Positions 14,760-23,348 of a stretch of 64,000 nucleotides of DNA are shown here, piece after piece; within the stretch, counting starts at the first letter, position 1, and the number at the start of each line of letters is the position of its first letter. Source of the stretch: Desulforudis sp. (GTDB lineage: Bacteria; Bacillota; Desulfotomaculia; Desulfotomaculales; Desulforudaceae); contig QZIR01000022.1 of assembly GCA_003604975.1 (NCBI GenBank), positions 1 through 64,000 of the forward strand. The letters are read 5' to 3'. A program made the translations under genes and the position numbers. The notes beneath the pieces were generated by a model. The model was not told the origin of the DNA and made no database searches. It saw only the letters and a list, made by a program, of their open reading frames with translations.

Positions 14760-15599
14760 ATTAACGGTAAGATCGATGTCCGTCCGGTAGTGTATATCAT
14801 ATCCGATTCCATCGGCGAAACGGCTGAATTGGTGGCCCGTGCGGCGGCCAGCCAGTTTAACTCGGGTCACGTTGACATTCGGCGCGTCCCCTATGTGAAC
14901 CATTCTGAAGAGATTAGGGAAGTGGTCGAGGAAGCCAGTCACTTTCCGAGCGTCATTTTGTTCACCATCGTCCTTGCTGAGCTTCGTGAGACCTTGCTGC
15001 GGGAAGCAAATCGTCACGGGATTACCACCGTCGACATCATATCGCCCGTGATTTCTGCACTCTCGGGCCTTAGCGGACAACAGCCGCGGCTTGAACCGGG
15101 GTTGATGCGCAAGGTCGACCGTGAGTATTTTCAACGAGTTGAGGCCATTGAATTCGCCGTTAAGTATGACGACGGCAAAGACCCGCGCGGGATAATGCAG
15201 GCCGACCTGGTGGTGATGGGCGTATCTCGTACCGGGAAGACACCCCTTTGCATGTACCTGGCTCACAAGCAGGTCAAGGCGGCTAATATCCCCCTCGTCC
15301 CGGAGGTTAAAGCGCCTGAAGAACTATTTAAGCTGGCACCACACAAGTTGATTGGTTTGACCATTCAGCCCGAGCAGCTCGCCGGGATCCGGCAGGAGCG
15401 CCTGCGAGCACTAGGCTTGCCGCCTAACGCTGACTACGCCAACAACGAGCGGATCTTGCGCGAACTGGAGTACGCGAAGGAGATCTACCAGCGTCTTGGG
15501 TGCTCAGTGATCGACGTCACCAACAAGGCGGTCGAGGAGACTTCCGGCAAGGTCCTCGAGGTGTTCTTTAAGGGCGAGCGCTACCGCCAGGAGCAATAA
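14760..15599 (+). CDS. Bifunctional kinase/pyrophosphorylase regulating pyruvate phosphate dikinase (PPSR, DUF299)
   Basis: A 279-aa YqfL/PpsR-family regulator that phosphorylates and reactivates pyruvate phosphate dikinase (or PEP synthase), tuning the PEP-pyruvate step. Seen: YIISDSIGETAELVARAA near the N-terminus, the P-loop GVSRTGKTPLCMYLA near residue 160, and KLIGLTIQPEQL then ADYANNERILRELEYA, all typical of DUF299. The usual family N-terminus begins a few residues before VVYIISDS. The only codon there near the strong GGGGGGGG ribosome site is ATT 14760. GTG 14790 is the alternative but lies about 38 bases from that site and would trim the conserved start. It follows ccpN by 15 bases. 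Confidence 0.9.
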   Translation: MNGKIDVRPVVYIISDSIGETAELVARAAASQFNSGHVDIRRVPYVNHSEEIREVVEEASHFPSVILFTIVLAELRETLLREANRHGITTVDIISPVISALSGLSGQQPRLEPGLMRKVDREYFQRVEAIEFAVKYDDGKDPRGIMQADLVVMGVSRTGKTPLCMYLAHKQVKAANIPLVPEVKAPEELFKLAPHKLIGLTIQPEQLAGIRQERLRALGLPPNADYANNERILRELEYAKEIYQRLGCSVIDVTNKAVEETSGKVLEVFFKGERYRQEQ

Positions 15600-15688
15600 C
15601 CACGTAGTTTTACTAACGGGGTCGAATTTTGGGGGTGGCCCGGTCGGGTCACCCTTTGTTGTCTATCCATTTCGCAGGGGGGAAGGCA

Positions 15689-16258
15689 ATGCTGCGCTTG
15701 TTCTGGGTCGTAAACCTTGCCGCCGATGTCAAACAGGCGATCGGCCGCTTTCAAGGAGAACTGAAAAATTTAAAAAGTAATGCTAAATGGGTGGAGCAGG
15801 AAAACTTACACCTGACGGTGAAGTTTCTAGGTGATGTTAAGAGCGGTTTAGTGCCCGGCGTGGTCATGGCCGTCCGGTCGGCTCTGGCCGGGGAGCGCCC
15901 GTTTGACTTGCACCTTACCGGATGCGGTTCTTTTGGCAAGCCGCTGCGAGTATTATGGGTAGGCGTAAGGGGTGAGACCAGGCAGTTTACGGGCCTGGTT
16001 CGGCGGGTTGAGGAAGGATTAACCCCCCTCGGGTTTGTATCGGAGAACGGGAAGACCACCCCGCACCTTACTATCGCCCGGTTGTGCTCACCGGACGGGG
16101 CCGGGCCGCTTCTGGAGCGGATAGCTACTGCGGCCACCCAAGGTCTTCAATTCGGCGTACTGACCGTGGATCGCATCGACCTGATGCAGAGCACCCTTTC
16201 CCGAAGCGGACCGCAGTATACCGTTCTGGAATCAGTTCGCTTGAGTTTAGATCATTAA
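15689..16258 (+). CDS. thpR: RNA 2',3'-cyclic phosphodiesterase (2'-5' RNA ligase family)
   Basis: A 189-aa member of the 2H phosphoesterase superfamily. The two catalytic HxTx motifs are present: HLTVKFLGDV near residue 44 and HLTIARL near residue 130. The enzyme opens 2',3'-cyclic phosphates on RNA, and some members ligate tRNA halves through 2'-5' bonds. ATG 15689 has AGGGGGGAAGG directly upstream; the longer frame to 15629 has no such site. Neighbours are PPSR and a flavin reductase. In a cell whose tRNA gene carries a self-splicing intron, a tRNA-end enzyme is notable, but group I splicing does not need it. Confidence 0.88.
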   Translation: MLRLFWVVNLAADVKQAIGRFQGELKNLKSNAKWVEQENLHLTVKFLGDVKSGLVPGVVMAVRSALAGERPFDLHLTGCGSFGKPLRVLWVGVRGETRQFTGLVRRVEEGLTPLGFVSENGKTTPHLTIARLCSPDGAGPLLERIATAATQGLQFGVLTVDRIDLMQSTLSRSGPQYTVLESVRLSLDH

Positions 16259-16309
16259 CTTGACGAATACCCGGTATATATTGATTAGGAACTGAAGTGA
16301 GGGATGGTC

Positions 16310-16915
16310 ATGCTGATCCTGGCCCTGAACGGTAGCCCCCATAAGAACGGTAACACAGCGAAGCTGCTCCGGATGGCGCTCGCTGAAGCCGAGCAGCAGG
16401 GGGCCCAAACCGAGTTTTTGCAGGTTTCAGAGGCCATGGCGGGATTGAAGCAGGTGTACTGTGTACAGTGCTCCACACCGTGCAAGGGGGTCTGTTACGA
16501 GGGTACTCTGCTGGGTGAGATGTTAGATACCCTCCGTCAGGCGGACGGCATGGTTATTGGTAGCCCGGTGTACTTCGGCACGGTCTCCGCACAGCTGAAG
16601 TCCTTCTGGGATAAGACCCGCAAACTGCGGAAGGATCTGGCCCTTCTGAATGTGGTGGGCGGATGCGTGGTAAGCGGTGGTTCCCGGTTCGGCGGTCAGG
16701 AGACGACCATGCGGGCGCTGCAGGACATGATGCTGGTCCAGGGAATGACCGTGGTTGGTGACGGTTTCACCGGTGATGACGCCGGTCACATCGGTGCCTG
16801 TGCCAAATCACCGGTTGACAGTGACCCCGAGGTTGACCAGCGGGTGCGAATACTGGCCCGGCGGGTCTGCCAGGTGGCGCACGCTACGCAGGAGATCAGG
16901 GCGCTCAGTAGATGA
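16310..16915 (+). CDS. NADPH-dependent FMN reductase-like flavoprotein
   Basis: A 201-aa flavodoxin-fold protein. The FMN phosphate loop is LNGSPHKNGNTAKLL near residue 6. SPVYFGTVSAQLKSFWDKT near residue 85 is the second typical FMN motif (GSPVYFG), and the third loop is VSGGSRFGGQETTM. Three cysteines near residue 48 (CVQCSTPCKGVC) sit in the iron-sulfur-flavoprotein position, so it could bind an [4Fe-4S] cluster as Isf-type proteins of anaerobes do. ATG 16310 is preferred over 16304 by ribosome-site spacing. A strong terminator ends the gene. Confidence 0.8.
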   Translation: MLILALNGSPHKNGNTAKLLRMALAEAEQQGAQTEFLQVSEAMAGLKQVYCVQCSTPCKGVCYEGTLLGEMLDTLRQADGMVIGSPVYFGTVSAQLKSFWDKTRKLRKDLALLNVVGGCVVSGGSRFGGQETTMRALQDMMLVQGMTVVGDGFTGDDAGHIGACAKSPVDSDPEVDQRVRILARRVCQVAHATQEIRALSR

Positions 16916-16933
16916 GTGGTGTCGGCTTTTAAT

Positions 16934-16957
16934 CCCGGGCCGCGGCCCGGGTTTTTT
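16934..16957 (+). terminator. Rho-independent terminator
   Basis: CCCGGGCCGCGGCCCGGG folds into a very GC-rich hairpin directly followed by six Ts. It separates the flavin reductase from dgt. Confidence 0.9.
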
Positions 16958-16982
16958 AATCATTACGGGGGGGGGCGCATCC

Positions 16983-18005
16983 ATGGGTGATTACGGTTTC
17001 CGTGCCTGGACCGAGGAACTGGAAGCTCGTAACTTGTCCCCGAACGCCTGCCGGAGCCGGGATAGCCGAGGGCGGGTCAAGGCCGAACCGGACTGCGTGG
17101 TAAGGACCGCCTTCCAGCGGGACCGTGACCGGATCATCCACTCCAAGAGCTTTCGACGGCTAAAACACAAGACGCAGGTGTTTATCATCCCGGAAGGGGA
17201 TCACTACCGCACACGCCTGACCCATACACTCGAGGTGGCCCAGATTGCCCGAACCATGGCCCGGGCACTACGGCTGAACGAGGACCTGACCGAAGCCATC
17301 GCCCTGGGGCACGACTTGGGGCACACCCCTTTTGGGCATACGGGGGAGCAGGCCCTCGCCGAGATTCATCCGGGTGGCTTCAAGCACAACGAACAGAGCC
17401 TGCGCATGGTCGAGGTGCTTGAGGGAGAACACGTCGGCCTCAATCTCACCTGGGAGGTGCGGGACGGGATCCGCAAACATACCGGGCCCGAGAGGCCCGA
17501 GACCCTGGAGGGCCAGGTCGTAGCCCTCGCCGACCGGATCGCCTATATCAACCACGACATCGATGACGCGATTCGGGGCGGTGTGCTCACCCCCCGGCAA
17601 CTGCCGCGGGAGTGTCTCGAGGTCCTGGGCCGTGAGCATCGTGAAAGAATAAACACTATGGTTACCGACGTCATCAAGGCCAGCTCGGGGCAACCCGCAG
17701 TCCTGATGACCGACACCGTACGTCAGGCAGTTGACGATCTGCGCCAGTTCATGTTCGATAACGTATACCTGGCCTCAGAGGCGAAACGGGAGGAATCCAA
17801 GGCCAGGCACGTTGTGCAGAGCCTGTATGGCTACCATGTCGAAAACGTGAGTATTTTGCCGCCGGAGTACCTGAGGCGTATGCACGACTTCGGGGTAAAC
17901 CAGACGGTCTGCGACTACATCGCTGGCATGACCGACCGCTACGCGGTCGCCGTCTTCCAAAAGATATTTGTTCCGAGAGGATTCCGTCTGTTTGATGACC
18001 CTTAA
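16983..18005 (+). CDS. dgt: Deoxyguanosinetriphosphate triphosphohydrolase-like protein
   Basis: A 340-aa HD-domain dNTPase that would split dGTP or other dNTPs into nucleoside and triphosphate. Metal ligands are visible: HTLEVAQIARTMARAL near residue 82, GHDLGHTPFGHTGE near 113 and ADRIAYINHDIDDA near 185. The N-terminal SKSFRRLKHKTQVF motif is also conserved in Dgt proteins. ATG 16983 follows a long G-run ribosome site; the frame is open further upstream but overlaps the terminator. The dgt-dnaG-rpoD order is common in Clostridia-like Firmicutes. Confidence 0.92.
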   Translation: MGDYGFRAWTEELEARNLSPNACRSRDSRGRVKAEPDCVVRTAFQRDRDRIIHSKSFRRLKHKTQVFIIPEGDHYRTRLTHTLEVAQIARTMARALRLNEDLTEAIALGHDLGHTPFGHTGEQALAEIHPGGFKHNEQSLRMVEVLEGEHVGLNLTWEVRDGIRKHTGPERPETLEGQVVALADRIAYINHDIDDAIRGGVLTPRQLPRECLEVLGREHRERINTMVTDVIKASSGQPAVLMTDTVRQAVDDLRQFMFDNVYLASEAKREESKARHVVQSLYGYHVENVSILPPEYLRRMHDFGVNQTVCDYIAGMTDRYAVAVFQKIFVPRGFRLFDDP

Positions 18006-18092
18006 AAATTGTCGACATAGGGCAGGAAAATAGTTGGCCGCAGCGAATATTCTAATGAGTGGCTACCGGCCGGGATGTTGAGGGTGATTGTG

Positions 18093-19862
18093 GTGAACGG
18101 GCGAATTCCCGAAGAACTGGTGGAGGACGTCCAGGCCCGGGCTGACATCGTTGAGGTAATCTCCGATTATGTCCGACTGGAGCATAAAGGGCGCAATTAT
18201 ATTGGGCTGTGTCCTTTTCACCAGGAGAAGACACCCTCGTTTACGGTTACGCCTGAGCGCCAGATGTTCTACTGTTTCGGGTGCAGTGTCGGAGGTAACG
18301 TCCTTAAGTTCATCATGCTTAAGGAAAACCTCAGCTTCCCCGAGAGCGTACGCTATCTGGCGGACCGGGTGGGTGTACATATCCCGGATACGGAGTCGCA
18401 TACCGATGACCGGCTGGATTCGTCCTTCGAGATCAACGCCTTGGCCCGCGACTTCTTCCGTCAGGCACTGGCTGAAGACGGGGCAGCTCGGACGGCGCGG
18501 AGTTATCTGGAAAAGCGGGGTATCCCGCCGGTCGTACAGGATCAGTTTCAGATTGGCTTTGCCCCCTCAGGGTGGGATGCGCTGTGGGGGTTTTTGCGGC
18601 GTAAGGGTCTGTCTGACGGTGAACTGGTCCGGGTGGGTCTCGCGGTAAAGTCCGAGCGGGGTGGCGTGTACGACCGCTTTCGCAACCGGATTATCTTCCC
18701 GGTCTGGGACCTGCGGGGCAGGGTGGTCGGTTTCGGGGGACGGGTGTTGGATGACAGTTTGCCCAAGTACCTGAATTCGCCGGAAACCCCGGTCTTTCAG
18801 AAAGGAAAATACCTTTACGGTTTGCACTTGGCGAAGCAGGCCATACGTGAGGAAGGCCGGGCCGTCATCGTGGAGGGATACCTGGATACCATCGCGGCCC
18901 ATCAGTACGGTGCCCGCAACGTGGTGGCCGCCCTTGGTACCAGCCTGACCAGGGATCAGGGTAGGCTTTTGATGCGGTACTCGATGGATATCATGGTGGC
19001 CTTCGATGCCGACCCAGCCGGGATCAAGGCGACGATCAGGAGTCTGGACATCCTACAGGATTTGGGCTGTCGGGTCGGGGTAGTTTCAGTTCCGGATGGG
19101 CAGGATCCGGACGATTTCCTGAGGCAGGAAGGTGTGGAGGCGTGGCGGCGCCTGGTAGCAGGTGCTACCCCGTTGTTCGAGTATAAGCTGCAGCGGGTTT
19201 TGGTAGAGATGCCCAGTGATGCTCCGCAGGACCGATTGAATATAGTACAGCAAGTACTGCCGAACATCAGGGCTATGAACAGCGAAATAGACCGGGAGTT
19301 GAGCATTATCAAGGTGTCCTCAATTCTGGGGCTCAATCCGCAGACGGTTAAGGCCGAAATAGGTAGATTGGGGGCTGGTGCGGCAGAGAAATGGCCAAAT
19401 TCGGATAAAATTGCTAAAAAGTTGCATAATATAGTTACCAATAAGCCCCACGCGAGGCAGCAGGCTGAACTCGGCCTGCTCCGTCTGGTAATAGAGAACC
19501 CCGACTACGTCGACGACGTGAGGCGGGAGTTGGGCGAAAAATTCTTTTTGAACAGGGGTTGCCAGCATATTTTCGAAACGTTTCTGTACCGGATTGGCAA
19601 CGGAGAGTGCCAGGCGGCGGTCCTGGCCAACGACCTGAGTGACGACGATCAGCGCCTCTTAGGCTCGATCCTGGCCAGCGAACGACCTGAAGGAGACGCG
19701 GCCGTACTTTTAAGGGACTATATCCGTACCATCAAGCGGACTGACAAACGGCAGCAGAAGCAGGATCTTCTGGCTGACCTGGGTGCGGCCGAACGTGCCG
19801 GGGACCTTGAGCGGGCATCCGAATTGATGTTAGCGATTAACAATCTTACGAAAACACCCTAG
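18093..19862 (+). CDS. dnaG: DNA primase
   Basis: A 589-aa replicative primase that makes RNA primers at the fork with the DnaB-type helicase. A CHC2 zinc finger lies near residues 34-60 ([11 protein letters not shown] and YCFGC). The RNA-polymerase core and TOPRIM domain show [35 protein letters not shown] and the metal-binding DADPAG. The C-terminal 130 residues form the helicase-binding domain. GTG 18093 is preferred (GAGGG about eight bases upstream, family start [11 protein letters not shown]); ATG 18075 is the alternative. rpoD follows within 17 bases, so the two are one transcription unit. Confidence 0.95.
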   Translation: MNGRIPEELVEDVQARADIVEVISDYVRLEHKGRNYIGLCPFHQEKTPSFTVTPERQMFYCFGCSVGGNVLKFIMLKENLSFPESVRYLADRVGVHIPDTESHTDDRLDSSFEINALARDFFRQALAEDGAARTARSYLEKRGIPPVVQDQFQIGFAPSGWDALWGFLRRKGLSDGELVRVGLAVKSERGGVYDRFRNRIIFPVWDLRGRVVGFGGRVLDDSLPKYLNSPETPVFQKGKYLYGLHLAKQAIREEGRAVIVEGYLDTIAAHQYGARNVVAALGTSLTRDQGRLLMRYSMDIMVAFDADPAGIKATIRSLDILQDLGCRVGVVSVPDGQDPDDFLRQEGVEAWRRLVAGATPLFEYKLQRVLVEMPSDAPQDRLNIVQQVLPNIRAMNSEIDRELSIIKVSSILGLNPQTVKAEIGRLGAGAAEKWPNSDKIAKKLHNIVTNKPHARQQAELGLLRLVIENPDYVDDVRRELGEKFFLNRGCQHIFETFLYRIGNGECQAAVLANDLSDDDQRLLGSILASERPEGDAAVLLRDYIRTIKRTDKRQQKQDLLADLGAAERAGDLERASELMLAINNLTKTP

Positions 19863-19878
19863 AAAGGGGGGAGCAAGT

Positions 19879-20955
19879 GTGCGGGAGGAAGTGAATACTT
19901 CCATACAGGAACTGGTAGACAAGGGCAAACAGCAGGGAGCTTTAACCTATCACGAGGTTATGGACGGCCTTCAGGGTGCCGATTTGACACCGGAACAGAT
20001 TGATGACGTTTACGAGAAGCTGGCAGGTATGGGCATCGACGTTATTCCGGATGCGCCGGAGCTTGAGAAGCTCGACGATGAGACCGTGAGAGAGCCGGAA
20101 GCGGTGATTGCCGTACCCGACGGTGTTGACATAGATGATCCGGTCCGCATGTATCTGAAGGAGATTGGACGCATTCCTCTGTTGACTCCGGAGGAAGAAG
20201 TCAGCCTGGCCAAGCGGATGGAGGCCGGGGACGAGGAAAGCAAGCGTAGACTCATTGAGGCAAACCTGCGTCTGGTTGTGAGTATTGCCAAGCGTTACGT
20301 TGGACGCGGGATGCTGTTTCTGGATCTGATCCAGGAAGGAAACCTTGGTCTGATCAAGGCCGTGGAGAAATTTGATTACCGCAAGGGATACAAGTTCAGT
20401 ACCTATGCTACGTGGTGGATTCGTCAAGCGATCACGCGGGCGATTGCGGATCAGGCCCGGACGATTCGCATCCCGGTACACATGGTTGAAACTATCAATA
20501 AGTTGATCCGAGTTTCCCGGCAGTTGCTTCAGGAACTTGGGCGTGAACCGGCGCCTGAAGAAATCGCCAGAGAGATGGATATCACCGAGGAAAAAGTGCG
20601 GGAGATCATGAAGATCGCCCAGGAACCGGTATCGCTTGAGACCCCGATCGGTGAAGAGGAAGATTCGCACCTTGGCGATTTTATTGAGGACCAGGACGCC
20701 CAGGCCCCGGCCGAGGAAGCATCCTTTACCCTGCTCCGGGAGCAGCTGGATGAGGTTCTGAAAACCCTGACCGAACGGGAACAGCGGGTGCTGCGCCTGC
20801 GGTTCGGTCTGGATGACGGGCGTGCGCGCACGCTGGAAGAAGTGGGTCAGAAATTCGGTGTTACCCGGGAGAGGATTCGGCAGATCGAGGCCAAGACGCT
20901 GCGCAAGCTTCGTCACCCCAGCCGGAGCAAGAAGCTCAAAGACTACCTGGAGTAG
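19879..20955 (+). CDS. rpoD: Housekeeping RNA polymerase sigma factor (SigA/RpoD)
   Basis: A 358-aa primary sigma-70 factor. Region 1.1 is short (residues 1-80). Region 1.2 reads [20 protein letters not shown], and regions 2.1-2.4 include [20 protein letters not shown] and [18 protein letters not shown], the core-binding and -10 recognition helices. Region 3 has [13 protein letters not shown]. Region 4.2 ([20 protein letters not shown]) recognises the -35 box. The GTG start has AAAGGGGGGAG upstream. The promoters found in this window (TTGACA/TATAAT) fit this factor. A terminator follows about 30 bases after the stop. Confidence 0.97.
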   Translation: MREEVNTSIQELVDKGKQQGALTYHEVMDGLQGADLTPEQIDDVYEKLAGMGIDVIPDAPELEKLDDETVREPEAVIAVPDGVDIDDPVRMYLKEIGRIPLLTPEEEVSLAKRMEAGDEESKRRLIEANLRLVVSIAKRYVGRGMLFLDLIQEGNLGLIKAVEKFDYRKGYKFSTYATWWIRQAITRAIADQARTIRIPVHMVETINKLIRVSRQLLQELGREPAPEEIAREMDITEEKVREIMKIAQEPVSLETPIGEEEDSHLGDFIEDQDAQAPAEEASFTLLREQLDEVLKTLTEREQRVLRLRFGLDDGRARTLEEVGQKFGVTRERIRQIEAKTLRKLRHPSRSKKLKDYLE

Positions 20956-20987
20956 ATTCAGGAATGCTCCAAGCCCAGGTAGGTAGG

Positions 20988-21013
20988 CCCCGGCGTTGAC
21001 GCCGGGGTTGTTT
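20988..21013 (+). terminator. Terminator of the dnaG-rpoD unit
   Basis: CCCCGGCG, loop TTGA, CGCCGGGG, then TTGTTTT. A strong eight-pair GC stem. Its loop contains the first bases of the -35 box of the tRNA promoter. Confidence 0.88.
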
Positions 21014-21024
21014 TGCGATATAAT
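20996..21024 (+). promoter_or_regulatory. Sigma-A promoter of the tRNA genes, overlapping the rpoD terminator
   Basis: TTGACG (20996-21001), a 17-base spacer, TATAAT (21019-21024). Start of transcription is expected near 21031, about 14 bases before the tRNA. The -35 box lies in the loop and 3' stem of the preceding terminator. Confidence 0.75.
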
Positions 21025-21044
21025 CAGGGTCGCAGCCTTTGCGT

Positions 21045-21375
21045 GGGCCCATAGCTCAATGGTTAGAGCATCCGGCTTAAGACTGCAAGTCTAAATCGAG
21101 AATTATGTATCATATTTCTCGACACGACAGACTGTCAAGGGCGGCTTGGGGAGTAATCTCCAAGTGAACACCTGCCAAATTCGGGGAAGCCTAAGCCAAG
21201 GGTATGGTAATCCCGAGCCAAGCCTCATTTTGAGGAAGGTGTAGAGACTAGACGGCAGGCACCCTGCTAGCAGGGTGAAGGGATAGTCCAGACCACAAAC
21301 CCGAAAGGGGCAGCGAAAGCTGAAGTGGGATGCATAACCGGCTGGTTCCAGGTTCGAGTCCTGGTGGGCCCACCA
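21045..21375 (+). tRNA. tRNA-Ile2(CAU), split by a group I intron in the anticodon loop
   Basis: The 5' exon (21045-21077) gives acceptor GGGCCCA, D arm GCTC...GAGC and anticodon-stem strand TCCGG followed by CT. The 3' exon (21333-21375) gives CATAA, stem strand CCGG, variable loop, T arm CCAGG-TTCGAGT-CCTGG, acceptor TGGGCCC and an encoded ACCA. Joined they make a normal 76-nt tRNA with loop CTCATAA and anticodon CAU. The GGGCCC acceptor and overall sequence resemble the minor isoleucine tRNA whose C34 is turned into lysidine by TilS; elongator tRNA-Met is the alternative. Joining one base later on both sides (21078/21334) also yields 76 nt but anticodon UAU. The outermost anticodon-stem pair is T-C, a mismatch. 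Confidence 0.85.
21078..21332 (+). ncRNA. Group I self-splicing intron (tRNA type, IC3-like), 255 nt
   Basis: Conserved group I core elements are visible in order. The P4 side is CAAATTCGGGGAAGCCTAAG (21175-21194). The partner strand is AATCCCGAGCCAAGC (21209-21223). The R element is GTGTAGAGACTAGACGG (21239-21255). A P8 hairpin ACCCTG-CTAG-CAGGGT lies at 21261-21276, and the S element AAGGGATAGTCCAGACC is near 21278-21294. P7 forms between ACTAGAC and ATAGTCC. These strings closely resemble the small introns of bacterial tRNA genes such as Azoarcus tRNA-Ile and cyanobacterial tRNA-Leu. The intron follows a U and, in the preferred reading, ends in G. It has no room for a homing endonuclease, so it must rely on self-splicing and passive inheritance. 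Confidence 0.88.
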
Positions 21376-21380
21376 CACAC

Positions 21381-21455
21381 GGGCGATTAGCTCAGCGGGA
21401 GAGCACCTGCCTTACAAGCAGGGGGTCACTGGTTCGATCCCAGTATCGCCCACCA
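21381..21455 (+). tRNA. tRNA-Val(UAC)
   Basis: A complete cloverleaf: acceptor GGGCGAT/ATCGCCC, D arm GCTC/GAGC, anticodon stem CCTGC/GCAGG with loop CTTACAA (anticodon TAC), T arm ACTGG-TTCGATC-CCAGT and encoded ACCA. It lies five bases after the split tRNA gene and is surely on the same transcript. Confidence 0.95.
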
Positions 21456-21532
21456 ATACGAAAACCGTTTAAGGTCCGGATAATAGTGTCCGGACCTTTT
21501 GCCATGCTTGCCGGAGTCTTCAATGGTACTGA

Positions 21533-21925
21533 TTAGCGCTCTGCTTGGGACATGTTCAAATTCGGTTTGACGCCGCGCACACCGCCCCTCGGTTTGTCTA
21601 CATCTCCGACAAACCGAGGGATGATGTGAAAGTGCAGATGCCAGACGGTCTGTCCAGCGCACTGGCCCATATTGACGCCGATGTTGTAGCCGTCAGGCTT
21701 ATACTTCTCATCGAGGATCGAGCGCACTTCCTGAATTAGCTGGTAGGCGGAGACGATCTCTTCCTCGGTGGCTTCAAAAAAGGTGGGGAAGTGACGCCTC
21801 GGAATCACCAGCACGTGGCCGGGATTGACGGGGAACTTATCGTAAATGGCCACGGTCAGATCGTTAGCACAGACGTAGTTCTCAGGCTCGAGATGACAGA
21901 AGAGGCACGGTTTAGGTTCAGTCAT
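21533..21925 (-). CDS. HIT-family nucleotide-binding protein
   Basis: A 130-aa histidine-triad protein, probably a hydrolase of nucleoside phosphoramidates or a dinucleoside polyphosphate. The catalytic triad HLHFHIIPR is near residue 96. The N-terminal CLFCHLEP pair with a later Cys/His may bind zinc, as in several HIT proteins. VNPGHVLVIPRRHFPTFFEA is the typical substrate loop. It is convergent with the tRNA-Val gene, about 78 bases away, and divergent from sbcD. The start ATG at 21925 has GAGGGATCGG upstream. Confidence 0.9.
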   Translation of the reverse strand: MTEPKPCLFCHLEPENYVCANDLTVAIYDKFPVNPGHVLVIPRRHFPTFFEATEEEIVSAYQLIQEVRSILDEKYKPDGYNIGVNMGQCAGQTVWHLHFHIIPRFVGDVDKPRGGVRGVKPNLNMSQAER

Positions 21926-22187
21926 TCCGATCCCTCACATTGTAAGAGTTTTCTACGGGCAATTCTATCAACCACGATCGCAATTGACAACTTCAAAACG
22001 GTGCTGGGCGGTGAAGGCCTGCGTACGAGGAGCCGGGCCTGCAGGAGAATTGGGAGAGTTTGCCGAAATCAGGGTCAGTATTAAGCCCCCGATTTAGGAA
22101 GCTGCCTCGAACTAACGGAAGACGAGCCTCAGTCAGAGAGGTGATTCCTTTTACTGGGAGAGCAATCTGAATGCAACCGGAGTAGGG

Positions 22188-23348
22188 ATGTCTATGCGGA
22201 TTCTGCACACCTCGGACTGGCACCTGGGACGGATCTTTCACGGTGTCCATCTGACGGACGACCAGGCTCACGTGCTCGAGCAGTTGGTTCAATTGGTCGG
22301 CGAGGCCAGGCCGGACGTGGTCCTGATCGCCGGGGACGTTTATGACCGGGCGGTGCCTCCGACCGAGGCCGTAAAGCTCCTGGACGAGGTCCTTTCCCGG
22401 ATTTTGATCGATCACCAGACCCCGGTGCTAATGATCTCCGGGAACCACGACAGCCCGGAAAGGCTGGCCTTCGGCCGCCGTCTGCTGGAAGGTCAGGGCC
22501 TACACCTGGTTGGTCAGTTGAATGATCATCTAAAACCAATCGTGATCGAGGATGCTTACGGTCCGGTGTACTTCTGCCCGATTCCGTACGCCGAGCCTCC
22601 GCTGGTGCGCGAAAGACTTGGTATCGCCAACGCCCACGGTCACGAAGAAGCAATGTCGGCGTTGGTAAAACAGGTATCGTCACGGATACCGGACGATGTT
22701 CGCCGGGTAATCCTGACCCACGCCTTTGTTGCCGGCGGGACGGAGAGCGAATCCGAACGACCACTGTCCGTTGGTGGCGCAGGAACGATCACCACGTCTC
22801 ACTTCATGCCTTTCCACTACGCTGCCTTGGGCCATCTGCACCAACCACAGGCGGCCGGCGCGGAGCATATACGTTACGCTGGTTCCCTGATGAAATATTC
22901 GTTTGCCGAGGCCACACATCGGAAATCCGTAACCCTGGTGGAGATGGATGCCTGCGGTAAAGTGGCTTTTGAGGAGATTGCCCTTTCGCCCCGGCGTGAT
23001 GTACGCTGTGTCGAAGGATACCTGAACGATATCCTGTCCGCACCCCCTAACGCCCCTGGACGGGAAGACTACCTGATGGTTACCCTCAAAGACACGGGCG
23101 CGATCCTGGATACGATCGGAAAACTGCGCGAAGTATATCCACACGTGCTCCATATTGAACGTCCTCATCTCACGGCCGGGGGCGAATTACGTCGTCCGGC
23201 ACACGACCACCGCCGTCTGAGTGAGAGCGCCCTGTTTGCTTCATTCTACGCGGATGTAACCGGTTCTCCGCTCACGGCAGCACAGGAAGAGGCGTTTGCC
23301 GAGAAGGTGGATGAAATGTACCGGAAGGACCGGGAGGTGCCCGTATGA
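22188..23348 (+). CDS. sbcD: SbcD exonuclease subunit
   Basis: A 386-aa Mre11-type nuclease subunit that, with SbcC, opens DNA hairpins and protein-blocked ends. Phosphoesterase motifs with the two-metal ligands are clear: LHTSDWHLGR near residue 5, IAGDVYDRAVPP near 45, ISGNHDSPERL near 83, ILTHAFVAGG near 175 and ALGHLHQPQ near 207. The C-terminal cap domain follows. The start ATG has GGAG five to seven bases upstream; ATG 22194 is also possible. The stop overlaps the sbcC start by four bases (ATGA). Confidence 0.95.
   Translation: MSMRILHTSDWHLGRIFHGVHLTDDQAHVLEQLVQLVGEARPDVVLIAGDVYDRAVPPTEAVKLLDEVLSRILIDHQTPVLMISGNHDSPERLAFGRRLLEGQGLHLVGQLNDHLKPIVIEDAYGPVYFCPIPYAEPPLVRERLGIANAHGHEEAMSALVKQVSSRIPDDVRRVILTHAFVAGGTESESERPLSVGGAGTITTSHFMPFHYAALGHLHQPQAAGAEHIRYAGSLMKYSFAEATHRKSVTLVEMDACGKVAFEEIALSPRRDVRCVEGYLNDILSAPPNAPGREDYLMVTLKDTGAILDTIGKLREVYPHVLHIERPHLTAGGELRRPAHDHRRLSESALFASFYADVTGSPLTAAQEEAFAEKVDEMYRKDREVPV

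Noticed and set aside
19942-20916. Long minus-strand open frame of 324 codons opposite rpoD
   Set aside because: It mirrors a highly conserved sigma factor gene and has no family signature or ribosome site.
21078-21332. Homing endonuclease or other gene inside the tRNA intron
   Set aside because: The intron is only 255 nt and is filled by the ribozyme core; the minus-strand frame across it is a shadow.
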